From assembly GCA_019155205.2 (NCBI GenBank), contig JAHNZQ020000308.1:5168063-5230506 (forward strand): DNA of 62,444 nt, in the 5' to 3' direction. A program made the translations under genes and the position numbers. Below are positions 25,310-36,977 of the stretch, in pieces; the stretch's first letter is position 1; each line of letters begins with the position of its first letter. This DNA comes from Gracilaria vermiculophylla (taxonomy: Eukaryota; Rhodophyta; Florideophyceae; Gracilariales; Gracilariaceae). The notes beneath the pieces are model-generated. The model had not been told where the DNA came from, made no database searches, and saw only the letters and a list, made by a program, of their open reading frames with translations.

Positions 25310-25546
25310 AGGGTTCCCATACAAGATTATATCGTGAAGGGGATCCTCGGACACTCGTACAATAAGGATGGGGTCCTACAGTACCACGTGTGCTGGTACG
25401 GGTACGACTTTTTGTCCGACATGGCCAAGCCGACCGAACACTTCCCACGTTCTCTTGTTGTACGCTATCATCGCCATGCGGGTACAGTAACTCCAGCAAT
25501 GCTGTGTAATGACCCGCCAGGTTCAAGTCCCGTCGAACGGGCATCA
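25310..25546 (+). pseudogene. Chromodomain-like C-terminus of element C
   Basis: The frame reads DYIVKGILGHSYNKDG then YHVCWYGYDFLSDMA and TEHFPRSLVVRYHRH. This matches the chromodomain pattern of an Ile/Val-rich strand, Y.V.W.GY, then a helix. Such domains at the end of integrase define chromoviruses. Element B has the same block near 36530-36712. Confidence 0.65.
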
Positions 25547-25870
25547 TAACGCGAAAGCAGTAGTGCTTGTAATCGCCACTGCATTCCGCCCTTCACACTT
25601 TCCGAGCAACCACGATTTGGTTTTTTAATCCAGCGTACTGGTTGAAGATCATCGTAACCACAAGTATGGTTTTTCCCTTTCACACAACGTACATTTTCGG
25701 CGACGCCGTAATCCGTTGCATATAATGGAGGCCTGGTTTCTTGGCCACCATACGTAAAACACACCTCAGAGGGACGGGACAGAGACCCTGCAAGCAGGAG
25801 AAATGGAAGCAAGAAACAGATTTAGTGGAAGAGACCCCCTTGAGAAAGAACTGGAAAAATGCCAACCCGC

Positions 25871-26299
25871 TTAACCGTCACGAGGCGGATGCATCCCGCT
25901 AAGGCGGCTGTTGGAAGTTATCGCATTGCGGACGGATCACCAGAGGAGTCTTGGACGCTTACGCCCACCCCACGAAGGAAACTTGCGATAATATCCGACT
26001 CGTCGGCATCCGTCGCTGGGGCATCATTTCCAGAGGGAAAGCCACTGGGATTCCCAGGAGGAGTTGGAGCTGGCAGGCAAACCAGGCTACCCGGGACAGT
26101 CTAAGCTCCGGCCGGTTTTGGAGTACTTACGTAGCTCCACGTTGCTCTTAGAGCGTTCTGTACATGACTGGCGAGTTTTATAGCGGTCGAAAGCAATCGC
26201 AACCCAGTAGAGATTCCTGCGAAGCGTAAAATATAACTTGCTATGTACAAAATGAGCTCTCAAGTTCACATGATGGGAAATGTATAGTACGAACTGTTT
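25871..26299. other. Junction between decayed elements C and D
   Basis: No gene. Element C (+) ends to the left and element D (-) ends to the right, so two retroelements meet tail to tail. No LTR of either is recognisable here. Confidence 0.4.
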
Positions 26300-26796
26300 C
26301 GGCGAGTGAGGGATTACTATCTCGGCCGTCTAAGAAACCAGACGGAATAAGTATCCTTCATTGTTCTCGAGGAAAAGCATAGATAATCCTTCAGTGCGGC
26401 AAGCGCCATAATGCGTCTTCAGTGAGTCCTGAATTTGCTCGCAAATCATCCGTACAAGATATATACGTGGAAATGAACCCTACGTTGGAGCAAAAGCCTC
26501 CATCATGTTAGATGGCATGGTAAATTGCATCTGTGGTGCCGTCAGAAATATCGTGTAGCCCTCCACATCCAAATTCTACCATAAAGCATGGTATGTCCAA
26601 TCCTTCCACATGTTAAGCTTCTACGTCGGTCCCAAAGCGAGAAGTTGCATCGTCTTTCGTATTCGAGAATCGTTATCGGTACAGAATGATAAAATCGTAT
26701 TCCGAAAGAAAGAGTCGCCACAGAATCAGACGACCTGACGGATTGCCAATTTTGTGGAGCCATCGTATGACCGACTGGCCGCTGTGAACTTTAAGG

Positions 26797-27096
26797 CTAG
26801 TCAGGAATATTGTATGGGCGAAGAGTAATTACCCCCCTGACAGTGGACAAAGACTCCTTCTCATATACTGGGTAGTTACGTTCATGAGCTTTCAATGACG
26901 ATGAGCTGTAGCGGACCGGATATTTCAAAGAATGCCCCAGCATTTGGAATAAGACACACCTAAATTTGTTCTCACTGGAATCAGTGTCCACTTCGAAGGA
27001 TAATCCTATTTTACAAAAAATAAAGACTAGTGGTGATCGAGTAGCCTCGATGAGGGTGGCAAGGACTGTCGCTTCAGCTTTTCCGACAGATTCCAA
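26797..27096 (-). pseudogene. RNase H region of element D
   Basis: The 99-codon frame contains FEVDTDSSENKFRCVLFQM, SLKAHERNYPVYEKESLS and VRGVITLRPY. This is the Ty3/gypsy RNase H start with catalytic Asp (DTDSS) and Glu (YEKESLS). Confidence 0.8.
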
Positions 27097-27189
27097 TTGA
27101 TTTACTAATCATTTCTGGAGGAGAGAATTGAGCGGAGGCACGATGTCCGCAAAGTTTGGAACGAGTCAATGATAAACGTTACTGGGTCT

Positions 27190-27957
27190 TTAAAAGAATC
27201 TAAAATCTGTTTGAGTGAACGAAAGTTTCGCCTTTTTAAAAGATTTAACCATTACTTCATCATTGACGAGTTTTGTGGTGCGGATGATGTGACCCAAGTA
27301 CATTTTCGAGTTTAAGTAATACTCACACTTTATGAGTTTTAGCGTTATCCCGGTATCCTGTACAACTAGTAAAATATCTCGAACAAGAGAGATATGCTTG
27401 TCCAAAATATTGGAAAATACAATAATATTGTCAAACTAAACTAGACACGTGCTCCACTTGAACCTAGCGAGGAGAATTTCTATGGCCCACTACGAGGTTG
27501 TAGAGGCGTTCTTCAAGTCCAAAGAAAAAAATGGTAGAGAGTTAAAACCTCCAGAGACACACAAATGCGATCTCATCTTCATTAAAATCTTCAGGACGGT
27601 CCTTTCAGTACTGAGAATTTGCACCTAGTTCTGTGATCACTGTAGCGTCCCCTATTGAATCGATATATTTGTCCATATGTGGAACCCGATATACTTTAAT
27701 GACGGTAACGGCATTCCATCGGCAATAATTGATAACAAAATGCCAAGATTCGTCCGGTATGAGAATATAAATAACTGATGAAGCCCGAAAAAAAACCCCG
27801 AAAATTCATGTACGCCAGCGCAGATTATCTTATCCGCCTGATAGTTCTCTTCCTTTCTTGCAGTGGGGCCGCCCCGATAACGGTGTTGCAAACCAGTCTG
27901 GAGATTGGAAGCAAATGGATACGATGTTCCGCAATTTTTGACAGTTCCAAAAGACAC
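27190..27957 (-). pseudogene. Reverse transcriptase fragments of element D
   Basis: The frame 27405-27190 encodes the RT thumb-side segment KHISLVRDILLVVQDTGITL then YLGHIIRTTKLVNDEV. The frame 27957-27652 carries remnants of the palm in other frames. No Y-x-D-D is intact. Confidence 0.65.
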
Positions 27958-29221
27958 ATCCTACATATTACTGAACTATCTTCACATATTTTAAACTTCT
28001 AGCGGTGAAATTCGTGACAATAACTTAGATTGCATTTATTTAACTATTTGATGGGGTCGAATTTGCAATCCACATGGCGTCTTTTGTCCTCGGATTTTTC
28101 GGGTTCAGAGAACTTTTCTTCGAGACTTCGCCTGTTTTACATTTCTACTTAGGATTCTAATCATTTGAGTCTTGGGTTCCCAAAACCTCCAACACAGACA
28201 TCCGAGTACGTAAAATGGCGAACGCATGCGGTGGGACCATATCTAGTACCTGGTTATTGCTCAATCTTTGGAACATAGATTCCAAGACAGCACCCAATTA
28301 CGTGAGGGAAGCATTTGCTTCCAACGAGAAAAATTCTTTCACCACTTCCAGATATCTCTGCTTTTACATCAATAGTAAAGGTGGAACCATCTTTATGCCA
28401 TATAGCGGAGAAGTCTCTGTAATCTACAATTGGGATTCTTTTGGGATAAAAACGTCTCTCGCAAGCGGAAGTTTTGTCGATGCGTAACCAATTTCTGGAG
28501 ATTCCTGTGCAATGGGTAGAAAATCAATAGCATTTTTAGCTCTTTTCAGAAGTTTCCTGACAATAAGAACTATGACTTTTTATTCTCGTGCCATCGACCT
28601 AGAAAGTGGCCGCGTAGATTGTAAAAAATGGTCACAAAAATCACAGCTGAAAATGAGAGGTGCAGCAAGGTATTCGCAAATCAACAAAATCTAACTCCCA
28701 TAAATAGGTGCCAAGTATAACCACCAAAAAGAGTTTAACTATGATACTGAGAGAGCTATTAATAGCGTCTGCCAAGTCCATTCCCGAACCGTGACGAATA
28801 CAATGTTGCATACCGAGAGGATTCTCTCTAGCACTAATCCGCTTGAGAGCAAATCTTGTATCAAGGACGGATAAATGCTAAACCGAAAACTGTTTGCAGA
28901 GGCCGAGGCTGGCTTACACCTTATTTATTTTTTTCATTAAAACAACCCGAAAATGGTTTTGGAGATTACAGGAATCTGACCACGGATGACGCGGAGCAGG
29001 TAAATTGTACTTGATTCATTTTTCTCGACAGGATTTTGACTGAAGATCGAAGCTTGGCCGCCTCGAGCATCTACATTTTCGGCTTAAAAGACGCCCCTCC
29101 CGACGAAAAGACTATCGAAACTAGGTTTAAGGATGGACAGGAACCGTTGTAAAGCAGCTCAATTGTTTTTTGAAGAGAAATGATCGTTTCCGTTCGCGGA
29201 TGTTGCCGTATGAGCTTTGCG

Positions 29222-30336
29222 TTAAATAAAAAATAGTCGCAGACTAGCGTTTGCTTCCTCATGTGAGGTGTTAGAACTAGGGCCTTCAAACTCTTCGGAA
29301 AATTCCTGTATCGTTTCAAAGTCTTTCACATATCTCAAAGAGTAGAGTTGGCGCAATGGTGATGCGTATCTTTCCTCGTAGCACACATATGAGGTTAGTC
29401 GAGCAGACGCTTGACTGGGATTTCTGCCATTGGCACCTGATAAAGCTATGTATATGGCATGGTATTGATCCATCCCAGGCGCGAACGACGAAGTGACTGA
29501 GATACACATGTCCTCAATGTTGATAGAATCGATTGGCACTTGGACCTCGTCTACAGTTAGAGTCACCGTCAACGGCAGATCCGTAGTCGGAACAGCATAG
29601 CTGGTATTTCCAAGTAGCTGAAGTTGCTCAGCGGTCCTCCCTGCAATTCTTCAGATCAAGGGAGATAGACACGACGAGAAACACTCTACCGATAGCATCT
29701 GAGAATGTCTGTGTTTTGGTGTCTGCACTCAGAAAACGTTTGGCGTTCAGATTGAGCGTACTGTATCAACCTCAGATGCGTTGCTTTATTATTCTCCTAG
29801 CGACTTCGAGACACCAAATATCCGATGGCAAGATCAAGACCATTTACATACACAGAACAACGATCAAAAGCACAGAAAACACTTCCGTAGCTTTAAAACG
29901 CTTCGTTCAATGCAATGTAACAAGAAACCTCTGTTTTATGAGGCTTTTGCTTGGTATCGTGTACCGATACGAAGGAATCACTAATTGGCGCTCCTGTATC
30001 GTAGGATCTCAGGAGGTAGTGTACCACTTCGGTTCAACACATAACTTTACTCTTGAAGATACTAGACGAACCTCTGATGGAGTTGAAATCGTCTACAACC
30101 AATGCTTTCAGAAAAATAGGAAGGGAAATGTATGCTTCGGCCTCACTGAATTAGAGTACTTGAGCCTTTTGTTCGAAGTGCGCGATGAAATCCAGTATCA
30201 GGATCGGGTCTTCACCAAAGAACTTATTGTTTGGAGGCGTATTATACATTCTCATGATGTAATCCTTTCCATGACCGGTGTCTTTCTTTGAGCGATTAAA
30301 CGCGTAATCATCAAACCAATAATAGTGCTACAACAA
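29222..30336 (-). pseudogene. gag of element D, C-terminal part, cut by element B
   Basis: Starting at the insertion point, the minus strand reads through MRMYNTPPNNKFFGEDPILI (from about 30256). Element B has RMKKHSFSGEDPILVLNFL at the same gag position (about 32155-32220). The frame breaks, then continues as 29572-29222 with VKDFETIQEFSEEFEG. The 191-codon plus-strand frame 29716-30291 is its antisense shadow. Confidence 0.6.
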
Positions 30337-30887
30337 TGTAGTACAGTGGCTCCTTAGGAAATATGTTGGTGTGGCTTTGTGGCATGATATTCCTAAGGAG
30401 GGCTCGTATTTTATTAACTGAGCCAGGTGATGCATAATGCAACCGCGTGCACAACAGTATCCTTTAAGGACGGTATAATTTATATTTATTCTAGTTAATT
30501 TGTGCGAGTAATTACTACAGTACGGAGACCTGCCGAGGCGGGCTCCCGGCTTGATACCTAATCTGCTGGTCGAGCTCCACATCTGGGGAAGTAAACGAAG
30601 CACCCTTGAGTCCTCATCTACTTTCCCGGTGGAGACTCTCATCGATCATCCTCAGGTTTCTAAGCCGCCGATTCCCAGGTCGCCTCATAGCAGCGCCTGT
30701 AGGAGCATTGTACGCCCAGTGAACCTCCCCCTCTGCTTGGTGTTTTTCAATTCACTTTAAGAATTCTGCCGGCTCGCGACAGCGAATACTGGAGACCGCT
30801 ATTAAGAACACGCACCTTCGGAGTCAACAAAAACTCCAAACGGGTGTTGCGCTCTACTACCTCCAAAGGAGAACTGAAAGTACCACA
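30337..30887 (+). repeat. 5' LTR of element B
   Basis: Begins TGTAGTACAGTGG and ends AAGTACCACA, giving a terminal inverted repeat TGTAGTAC/GTACCACA. It matches the 3' LTR throughout with many substitutions. Confidence 0.95.
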
Positions 30888-30888
30888 A

Positions 30889-30902
30889 CTGGTCTACCTA
30901 AT
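30889..30902 (+). other. Probable primer binding site of element B
   Basis: CTGGTCTACCTAAT follows the LTR after one base and contains TGG, the usual complement of a tRNA CCA end. Element A has ACTGATTTCCCG in this place. I cannot assign the tRNA. Confidence 0.45.
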
Positions 30903-31020
30903 TAGAAAGTTAGTTTTATAAAGGATTTGCAAAGTCGCAGCAGAACAGTGTTTCTAGTTTGCAACGATCGAACCCGCACAGTGAAATTCTTCCCTAAGGT
31001 GATTCGGAAGTGGAAGAAAA

Positions 31021-32960
31021 TCACCTCCGACCTACTCCTCTATAAACTCCTCAGAACCCTCAATGGAAACCCCCGTACAGGACCCTCAACCAACTAACTC
31101 CGAGGGTGGGTGAAGCACGCGCAGTACTCCTCAGGAGATAGCCGCCAGACTGGAGGACCCCGGAAGTCTCCTTCGGAATCCTGGCTCCTCTGTGGAGCGT
31201 TTCAGAAATCGCCTTAAAAGAGTGCATGATCGGAGGCAAGCGGAATCTTACGCGACACCTCTGGAGAAGGTCAATGTGGAGGTTGAAGAACCGCAGACTG
31301 CATGGCGGCCACCACCTCAGGAGCGGCAGGGACGGGAACACCCGGAGGCTATCTTCATCCTGAAGTCACTGGCCTCGCGCCTTACGGATTGGCTCTCACA
31401 GGAGCTGGTCCAAAGAATACCTGCGGGTTTTGAAGCACACTTCGCAGCGCGCCGCCACGTTCTTGTGTAGGAAATCGCAACCGAGAGTGCTCACCGTGCT
31501 GTGGATTCTTTGTCGGATTCCGATCTATTCCTAGAGGTGATCTCAGATGTTATCCGTGCGGAGATTCGTTCCCAAACCGCGCAGCTGCTCCCTGCAGCGG
31601 CGTTTCAAAGTTATTTTTCCATAAAGGAGAGGTTCCCTCTATCAACAACTAAGGTGACCCCGGGCAGAGAAAAACAGGATACTGCAACCTCCTACGCCAG
31701 AGGAGGGAAGGATACTCCCGTAGGGAAACAGGGCCACCTCAGGAATCTCGATGTGCACCGTCTGGACATGACGCCACGGAGGAGGACAGGATACCGGTCG
31801 TGAAGGAATGAACCCAAGGAGAGAACGACAGGATACTACTCGGATGGATCACGATAATGGGGCTATCGTCAGTCACCCAGACCACCTACGGAAAAGACAC
31901 CGAAAGAAACGGAGGGAAAACAGAAGAAAGAGAGACACGCTTTTGGAGAGAAGCTGAGACTATGAACCCATTAACAGCTCCAGCTCGGAGGACGGTATAC
32001 CTCCCAGGGAGAAAAGCAGAAGGGTCAGGAAGGTCAGCCCGCTTAACGACCTCTTCGCCAAAGTGGTGGATTATGGCACCTACAGGTTGAATGATCGCTG
32101 CACTCTTTACGACGCGTCGGTCGCCCACCGACTCGAGAAGATCCAGCAACGCATGAATATTCGAATGAAGAAGCACTCCTTCTCAGGCGAAGACCCCATC
32201 TTGGTGTTGAATTTTCTCACACGCTATCGTTCAGCGTGTAAAACCAATGGTGTCCACGAAGTTTCCGCCGTATGCGGGTTTTAGTTTTATCTTACAGGCC
32301 CAGCGTACTCGCTGGTGTAGCCGCGCCTCATGGGAGAGAGCACCATTGTGGATGACCCTCGAACGGAGATCTTGACGACGTATCCGGAGGCGGTAAATTT
32401 TCTCCTCAATGGTAAGCAACGAATGAGGTGAAGGCCGATGCTGACGCCGAAGTCACCTCCTATAGGCCGAAAACAGGAAGGAACGAGATGGAGTTTTCAC
32501 AGAAGCTGTGGAAGAAGGCCCTACAGTGTGGGAAGTTGTACTCTGAATGGCGGTTGAAGTTGTTTTTTGTCGAGTGTCTCCTTCCCTGGATCCGCAACAG
32601 GATGCGTAATCACCTGACAGCATACCCAAAGACCACTGATGCGGAGCTAGCGCGTTTCGCGGAATCCTATGGGGATACCAATAGTGCCGCTCGTCGCAGC
32701 CACGCTCCACTTTCGGACAAACAGACGGCCTCAAGGACCCGTCCTCGAGGCTACCCACTTCCTTGCAGAATTTGTTTGTCTTGAGAGCCAGTACACTTTA
32801 TGACTCTCACCTCGGTGATGAGGGCCGCCATTCTGCAGGAACGAGAAAAGACCTTCAAAGAACTGAAGGACAAACCAACGGAGAGTGGAAGTTTCCGAAC
32901 CGCGTATCGCGACATCCGCTCCTTTCAATGAAACTACGGTTACCGCCCTCCACTTGAATT
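31021..32960 (+). pseudogene. gag of element B, frame-broken
   Basis: Segments 31192-31470, 31501-31803, about 32010-32284 and 32428-32784 encode gag. The first is a helical N-terminus (RFRNRLKRVHDRRQAES), then SQTAQLLPAAAFQSY, then the conserved FSGEDPILVLNFLTRY block, then FAESYGDTNSAARRS. Stops such as the TAG near 31470 and frame changes separate them. No CCHC zinc knuckle is visible. Confidence 0.65.
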
Positions 32961-33161
32961 GTAGCCTGTTCCATTTTCACTCGCACCGGCAGCGCAGGTG
33001 CCAGTATACAAACAGGTTGTACCTCAAGGTAACACGTCGCATCTCGATGTGCAACCGCAGCAGCCGTCCCCTATAGTATCTCAGCCCTCCGTAAACCATG
33101 AAAACCCTCAGGGCCACGCGTAGAGGCTCCGCGTGGCTCCTTACCATCGAGACTCAGCTCC

Positions 33162-33818
33162 ATGGAGGTTGCTCATAGGAAAGGGGGAGACGCCGTCTGC
33201 TCTGTCGACGCAGAATCGGCGGGCCTCCCAATCCCGTTGGACCCATTCGATACCTTTGAGGATTCTGTTTGCACGCTTCGCCTTGAGAATTACAAAGGGT
33301 TCGCCTCTATCGGATGTTCCCCGCTCGCCTCCATCACGGTGCACGCTATCCTCGACAATGGAGCTGGCCCCAATCTGGTCCGCGCCGACGTGCTCCCGCG
33401 ATCTGCTCTAGGGTCCTTGAGGACTGGAAAGCTCCCTACGGTGCGCGATAAATCACGTCGAGGGTTGAACATCCTCGGAGCAATACCCCTATCTCTCCGG
33501 CTGGGTTTCTTAGAAGAGAAGGTGTGGTTCCTCGTGGCAACCAACTCAACCATACAATGCATATTGGGCACTTCCTTTAGGGATCCGTATGTACGTGCAA
33601 TCTACCCACGTTTGCGGAATGTATCTGGCCGCTTGATTCATGTTAGTCTGGCCAAGAACCGGATCCAGCTCACAGCTAATGCAAAACCGGTACACCATCT
33701 CCCGAAGAGGGCCAGACCCCATGCGCGCAATTTCGAACGTGATGAGGTCTACCGGATGCTGGACAAGTGCGATATCAAGCCCTCCAATTCCAAAAGGGCC
33801 TCTCCGGTGGTGTTTGTG
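33162..33818 (+). pseudogene. Aspartic protease region of element B
   Basis: Bases 33162-33821 form one 219-codon frame. The active-site strand reads HAILDNGAGPNLV, so D-T-G has become D-N-G. A flap or strand region follows (IPLSLRLGFLEEKVWFLVA, then QCILGTSFRDP). The frame then enters the RT leader (RMLDKCDIKPSNS) and hits a TAG at 33819-33821. The catalytic Asp remains, but the neighbouring substitution makes activity doubtful. Confidence 0.7.
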
Positions 33819-33821
33819 TAG

Positions 33822-34470
33822 AAGAAAGATGGCTCCTTGAGGTTCTGTATTGAATATAGATGCCTCAACGAGGTGACGGTACGCGATTCGTACCCGATAC
33901 CCCGGATGGATGAATGTATCGACTCCTTAGGCGATGCGTGCGTTTTCTCCACGCTGGATGCCAATAGTGGCTACTGGCAGATTGAGATGGACGACTCCGA
34001 TAAGGATAAGACAACGTTCACTTCGCACTGTGGGATCTTCAGATTCCTAAACATGCCAATTGGATTGAAGAATGGACCTGCTACGTTCCAACGAGCGGCG
34101 GCCATAATCCTGTCAAAGTTTAAGTGGCAGTACGCCTTGGTGTGTGTTGATAATGTCATCATATACTCCCGCAGCGTGGAGGAGCACTTCATGCATGTGA
34201 AGCACGTGCTCCAACTCCTGAAGGATGCTGGACTCACCTCAAAGCTGGATAAATATTTCTTTTACAAGTCCTCGGTAGATTATCTGGAGCATGTTGTGCT
34301 CCGAAGCCGCCTACAGGTTTTCAAAAAAACTCAGGACGCCACCGAGGAAGCTCACCCATCAACAAACATGATGGAGCTCCGCTCCTTCCTAGGGTTGTGT
34401 AATGTCTTCCGGAGGTTTGTTCTGAGCTTCTCACGTATCTCGGCGCCAGTTAATCGCCTCTTGGGAAAAT
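33822..34470 (+). pseudogene. Reverse transcriptase of element B, active site altered
   Basis: After the TAG the same frame continues with KKDGSLRFCIEYRCLNEVTV, YPIPRMDECIDSLG, FSTLDANSGYWQIEM and the fingers/palm region GLKNGPATFQRA. The catalytic box reads VCVDNVIIYS, with Asn for the second Asp. The thumb ends LRSFLGLCNVFRRFVLSFS. The frame stops at a TAA at 34470. Confidence 0.88.
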
Positions 34471-34479
34471 AAAAGCCGA

Positions 34480-34975
34480 CGCAATTGGAAATCCTGACGG
34501 ACGAAGAGTTTGAAGCCTTTAACACCCTGAAAAGGATACTGATAGGGCCATCCATCTTTGTAATTCCGAAACGGCACGGCCGAATGGTGCTTGACACTGA
34601 CGCCTGAAATCAACAGGTCGGATAGGCCCTCCTACAGGAACAACCTGAAGGTGGACTTCAATTCATCAGATACTGGAGTCGCAGCCTCACTTCTACGGAA
34701 CGGACTTATTCCACCTCGAAGCGCGAATGTCTCGCCGTCGTCTGTGCGGTGTTTCTTTTACGCTCATACTGAAAAGGCGCGCATTTCCCCTTGAGGACGG
34801 ATCACGCACCATTGAAGTGGATACTGTCTTCGATGGATACTTCCGGCCGCTTGGAAAGGTTGCGTCTACGCCTCCTGGAGTTCGAGTTTGACATCGTCTA
34901 CCGTCCTGGCATAAAACAGTAGGAAACGGACGCGCACTCGAGAATCTCCACCGAGGGCGAAGACAAAACAACTTT
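34480..34975 (+). pseudogene. RNase H region of element B
   Basis: Across shifted frames it reads RMVLDTDA before a stop, then RSLTSTERTYSTSKRECLAV, LRTDHAPLKWI and a closing EFDIVYRPG segment. The Asp-Glu-Asp set is recognisable, but the frame is interrupted. Confidence 0.6.
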
Positions 34976-35179
34976 GGAGGACACCATCCAGTGTCTTGTC
35001 ATGCAGGATGCCGTCGGGAAAGAAGGATTCGATGGAGAATGCTTGGAATTCTGTGAACCCGGAGGAAAGTGCAGTGGGCTCCCTGAGGTTATGGCCTTTG
35101 TTGAGGAGGAGTAAGCAGTTCTCCACATCAACATAGCGGAGTTACAGAAGAAGCAGAGCACGAATACGTACTGCGAAGA

Positions 35180-36250
35180 GTGCCCCACCACTGTGGGGAG
35201 CCTGAAATCGTTATTCGGTGTCGACTGGGACGGCGTACTTGCACGCCGCGCTTGCTTGGAAGGAGCACTCCAAAAGGAAGTGCCTACGAGACTATGGGCC
35301 AGGATGCTGTTTCTCTCGCACTATCTTCCCCTCGCCGGGCACCCCGGCTGATCGCGTATGTATCTTACCATGCAGAGAGAGTCCTATTGGCCGAACATGG
35401 CTAATGACGCCTTTCAAACGGTGGCGGATTTCTATTCCTGCGCCGGCGCTAGGGAAAATATACGGACGCACCGGACGCTGCTCACTCTGTTACCGCCTTC
35501 AGGACATTTAGAGTTCGTGGCAATGGACATTTTGGGCCCTCTCCTCAAGATGGAGGGAGGGTGTCGATTTATCCTCGTGATCACTGATCGTTTCTCGAAG
35601 ATCACGCGTGCCATCCCTTTCCGGAGCACCCCTACAGCAGTGATTGCCGATGCCTTTCTGGAGCACTTTGTTTACCCGTATGTGATACTGTTGAACCTCC
35701 TCACGCAAAACAGTCCCCAGTTTGCGACGAAGCTCTTCAGCGCCGTCTCCGGAATGATGGGGATGAAACAGTTGTTTACAACTGCTTATCACCCCCCGAC
35801 CAACGGAAAAGCGAAGACGTTCAACAAGACCATCGCCTCGAGGCTGAAGCACTACATCGCGGACAGCCAGAAGGATTAAGACGCATATGTGAGCCCCCTC
35901 ACGTATGCATACAAGCTGCAGGTGCACCGCTCTACAGGGAACGCTCCTTTCAATCTGGTTCTGTCGCGTATTCCGCCAAATTCCGTCATTGCGGCACGCG
36001 CCACGGCGCACCCGGGGGATGGGACACAAGTACCAGCAGTGGCGCAAGCAAAACCCTCCATCCTAGGGCGGTATGAGAACGCACTCTCCCTCGCAAAGGA
36101 GAGAATAAACGCTTTGCAGCGGAGACATAAACAGGAGTTTGACCGGAAGATGAAGGCAAGCCCTTACCTGGAGAAATGCGACAAGATTTTCCTCGCAAAC
36201 CTGCAGAAACATCCGACGAACCACCGCACGTCACGTGCAAGCCACTGCCG
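35180..36250 (+). pseudogene. Integrase of element B, catalytic triad broken
   Basis: The frame 35358-35879 holds FVAMDILGPLLKMEGG (first Asp) and ITDRFSKITRAIPF. Where LTDNGPQF is normal it reads LTQNSPQFATKLF (second Asp to Gln). The segment TNGKAKTFNKT lacks the Glu of the usual NGKAERFNKT. The following part (35889-36311) reads AYKLQVHRSTGNAPFNLVLSR, typical of the integrase C-terminal half. Confidence 0.85.
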
Positions 36251-36519
36251 ACCACTTCAGGGCCTTAAAACGTCCTGGACACCCATGAAGACACTGTCCC
36301 CATTGAGTTAAACGGGCTCTCAGATGTCTTGTCCCGTGATAGGGTGACGAAAGTCCCGACACCCAGCCCTTAAGGAATGCCCGCCACCCCATCTCAGAGA
36401 TCACGCACAGAACATCCTCCTCCAAATACTTCAAAAGCAACGACAATGCTGGATACTGAAAATCTCTTCACACCTTTCGGCAAACCATTGCTGGAGGCTC
36501 CAGACACCATCATGACCCC

Positions 36520-36712
36520 TGAAGGTGATATCCTCTACGCGGTGGACCATATCGTCTCCCACCGACAAATCCCGTAAAAATACTGTACCGCGTCCGCTGG
36601 TACGGGTACACCTCAAAGGATGACACGGAAGAATCTCCGGGACACATCCCAGAGAACTTCATTAGAAGATACAACACCAATCTGGTGCGGAAACGACTCT
36701 CCGCGTAGACGC
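36520..36712 (+). pseudogene. Chromodomain-like C-terminus of element B
   Basis: It begins DILYAVDHIVSHRQIP in one frame. After a shift near 36575 the sequence reads ILYRVRWYGYTSKDD and HIPENFIRRYNTNLV. This parallels the element C chromodomain (Y.V.WYGY, then a helix ending in RRY/VRY). Confidence 0.65.
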
Positions 36713-36977
36713 TTCCGTTTAGGATAGGGAGAGATACCCCCCAACCGGAATTGGTTTTCGTCTCTGCTGTCTATCCCGCACCTGGAGTTCTCTCTTTCGC
36801 CTCCAGGACACCTTTGCCTGCTTTTTGCACGCTCTCGTGGTAGGACGTCGAGTAGTTGAGCACGCGGGTACGGCCCATTCGTATTGTAACTAAATTTCAC
36901 GGAGCTTCTGCTCCCACTTAAGGATCTTTTATTCCGCCGCTACTGGGAACTGACTCCCATCGCAAGGGGTCTTTCAC

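Larger units (their letters stand above)
18100..25870 (+). mobile_element. Family 1-related chromovirus, heavily decayed copy (element C)
   Basis: Plus-strand fragments follow the Ty3/gypsy order: gag (about 18339-18936), aspartic protease (20527 on), a PR-RT linker, RT (21347-22430), RNase H (to about 22970), integrase (about 23100-24300) and chromodomain (25310-25546). All are broken by stops and frame changes. Catalytic residues are lost in RT. Ends are inferred, since neither LTR could be delimited. It abuts element D, which runs in the opposite direction. Confidence 0.8.
26300..30336 (-). mobile_element. Family 1-related chromovirus, decayed copy (element D), 3' segment
   Basis: Minus-strand fragments in order from right to left are gag (30336-29222), a probable protease region (about 28450-28200), RT (27957-27190) and RNase H (27096-26797). 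Integrase is missing, so the copy is truncated at about 26300. Element B is inserted into its gag, and the continuation of D resumes at 39143. Confidence 0.75.

Noticed and set aside
25518..25546. String GGTTCAAGTCC resembling a tRNA B box
   Set aside because: No matching A box, weak T-stem pairing, no acceptor stem partner, and it lies inside the element C chromodomain coding end.
24390..25547. 385-codon minus-strand open frame
   Set aside because: It lies antisense to the integrase-chromodomain part of element C, has Ser/Arg/Cys-heavy composition without motifs, and overlaps the recognisable sense chromodomain. It is treated as a shadow.
29716..30291. 191-codon plus-strand open frame that could be a novel gene
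   Set aside because: The opposite strand reads FFGEDPILI and neighbouring gag residues matching element B, so this frame is antisense to element D gag.
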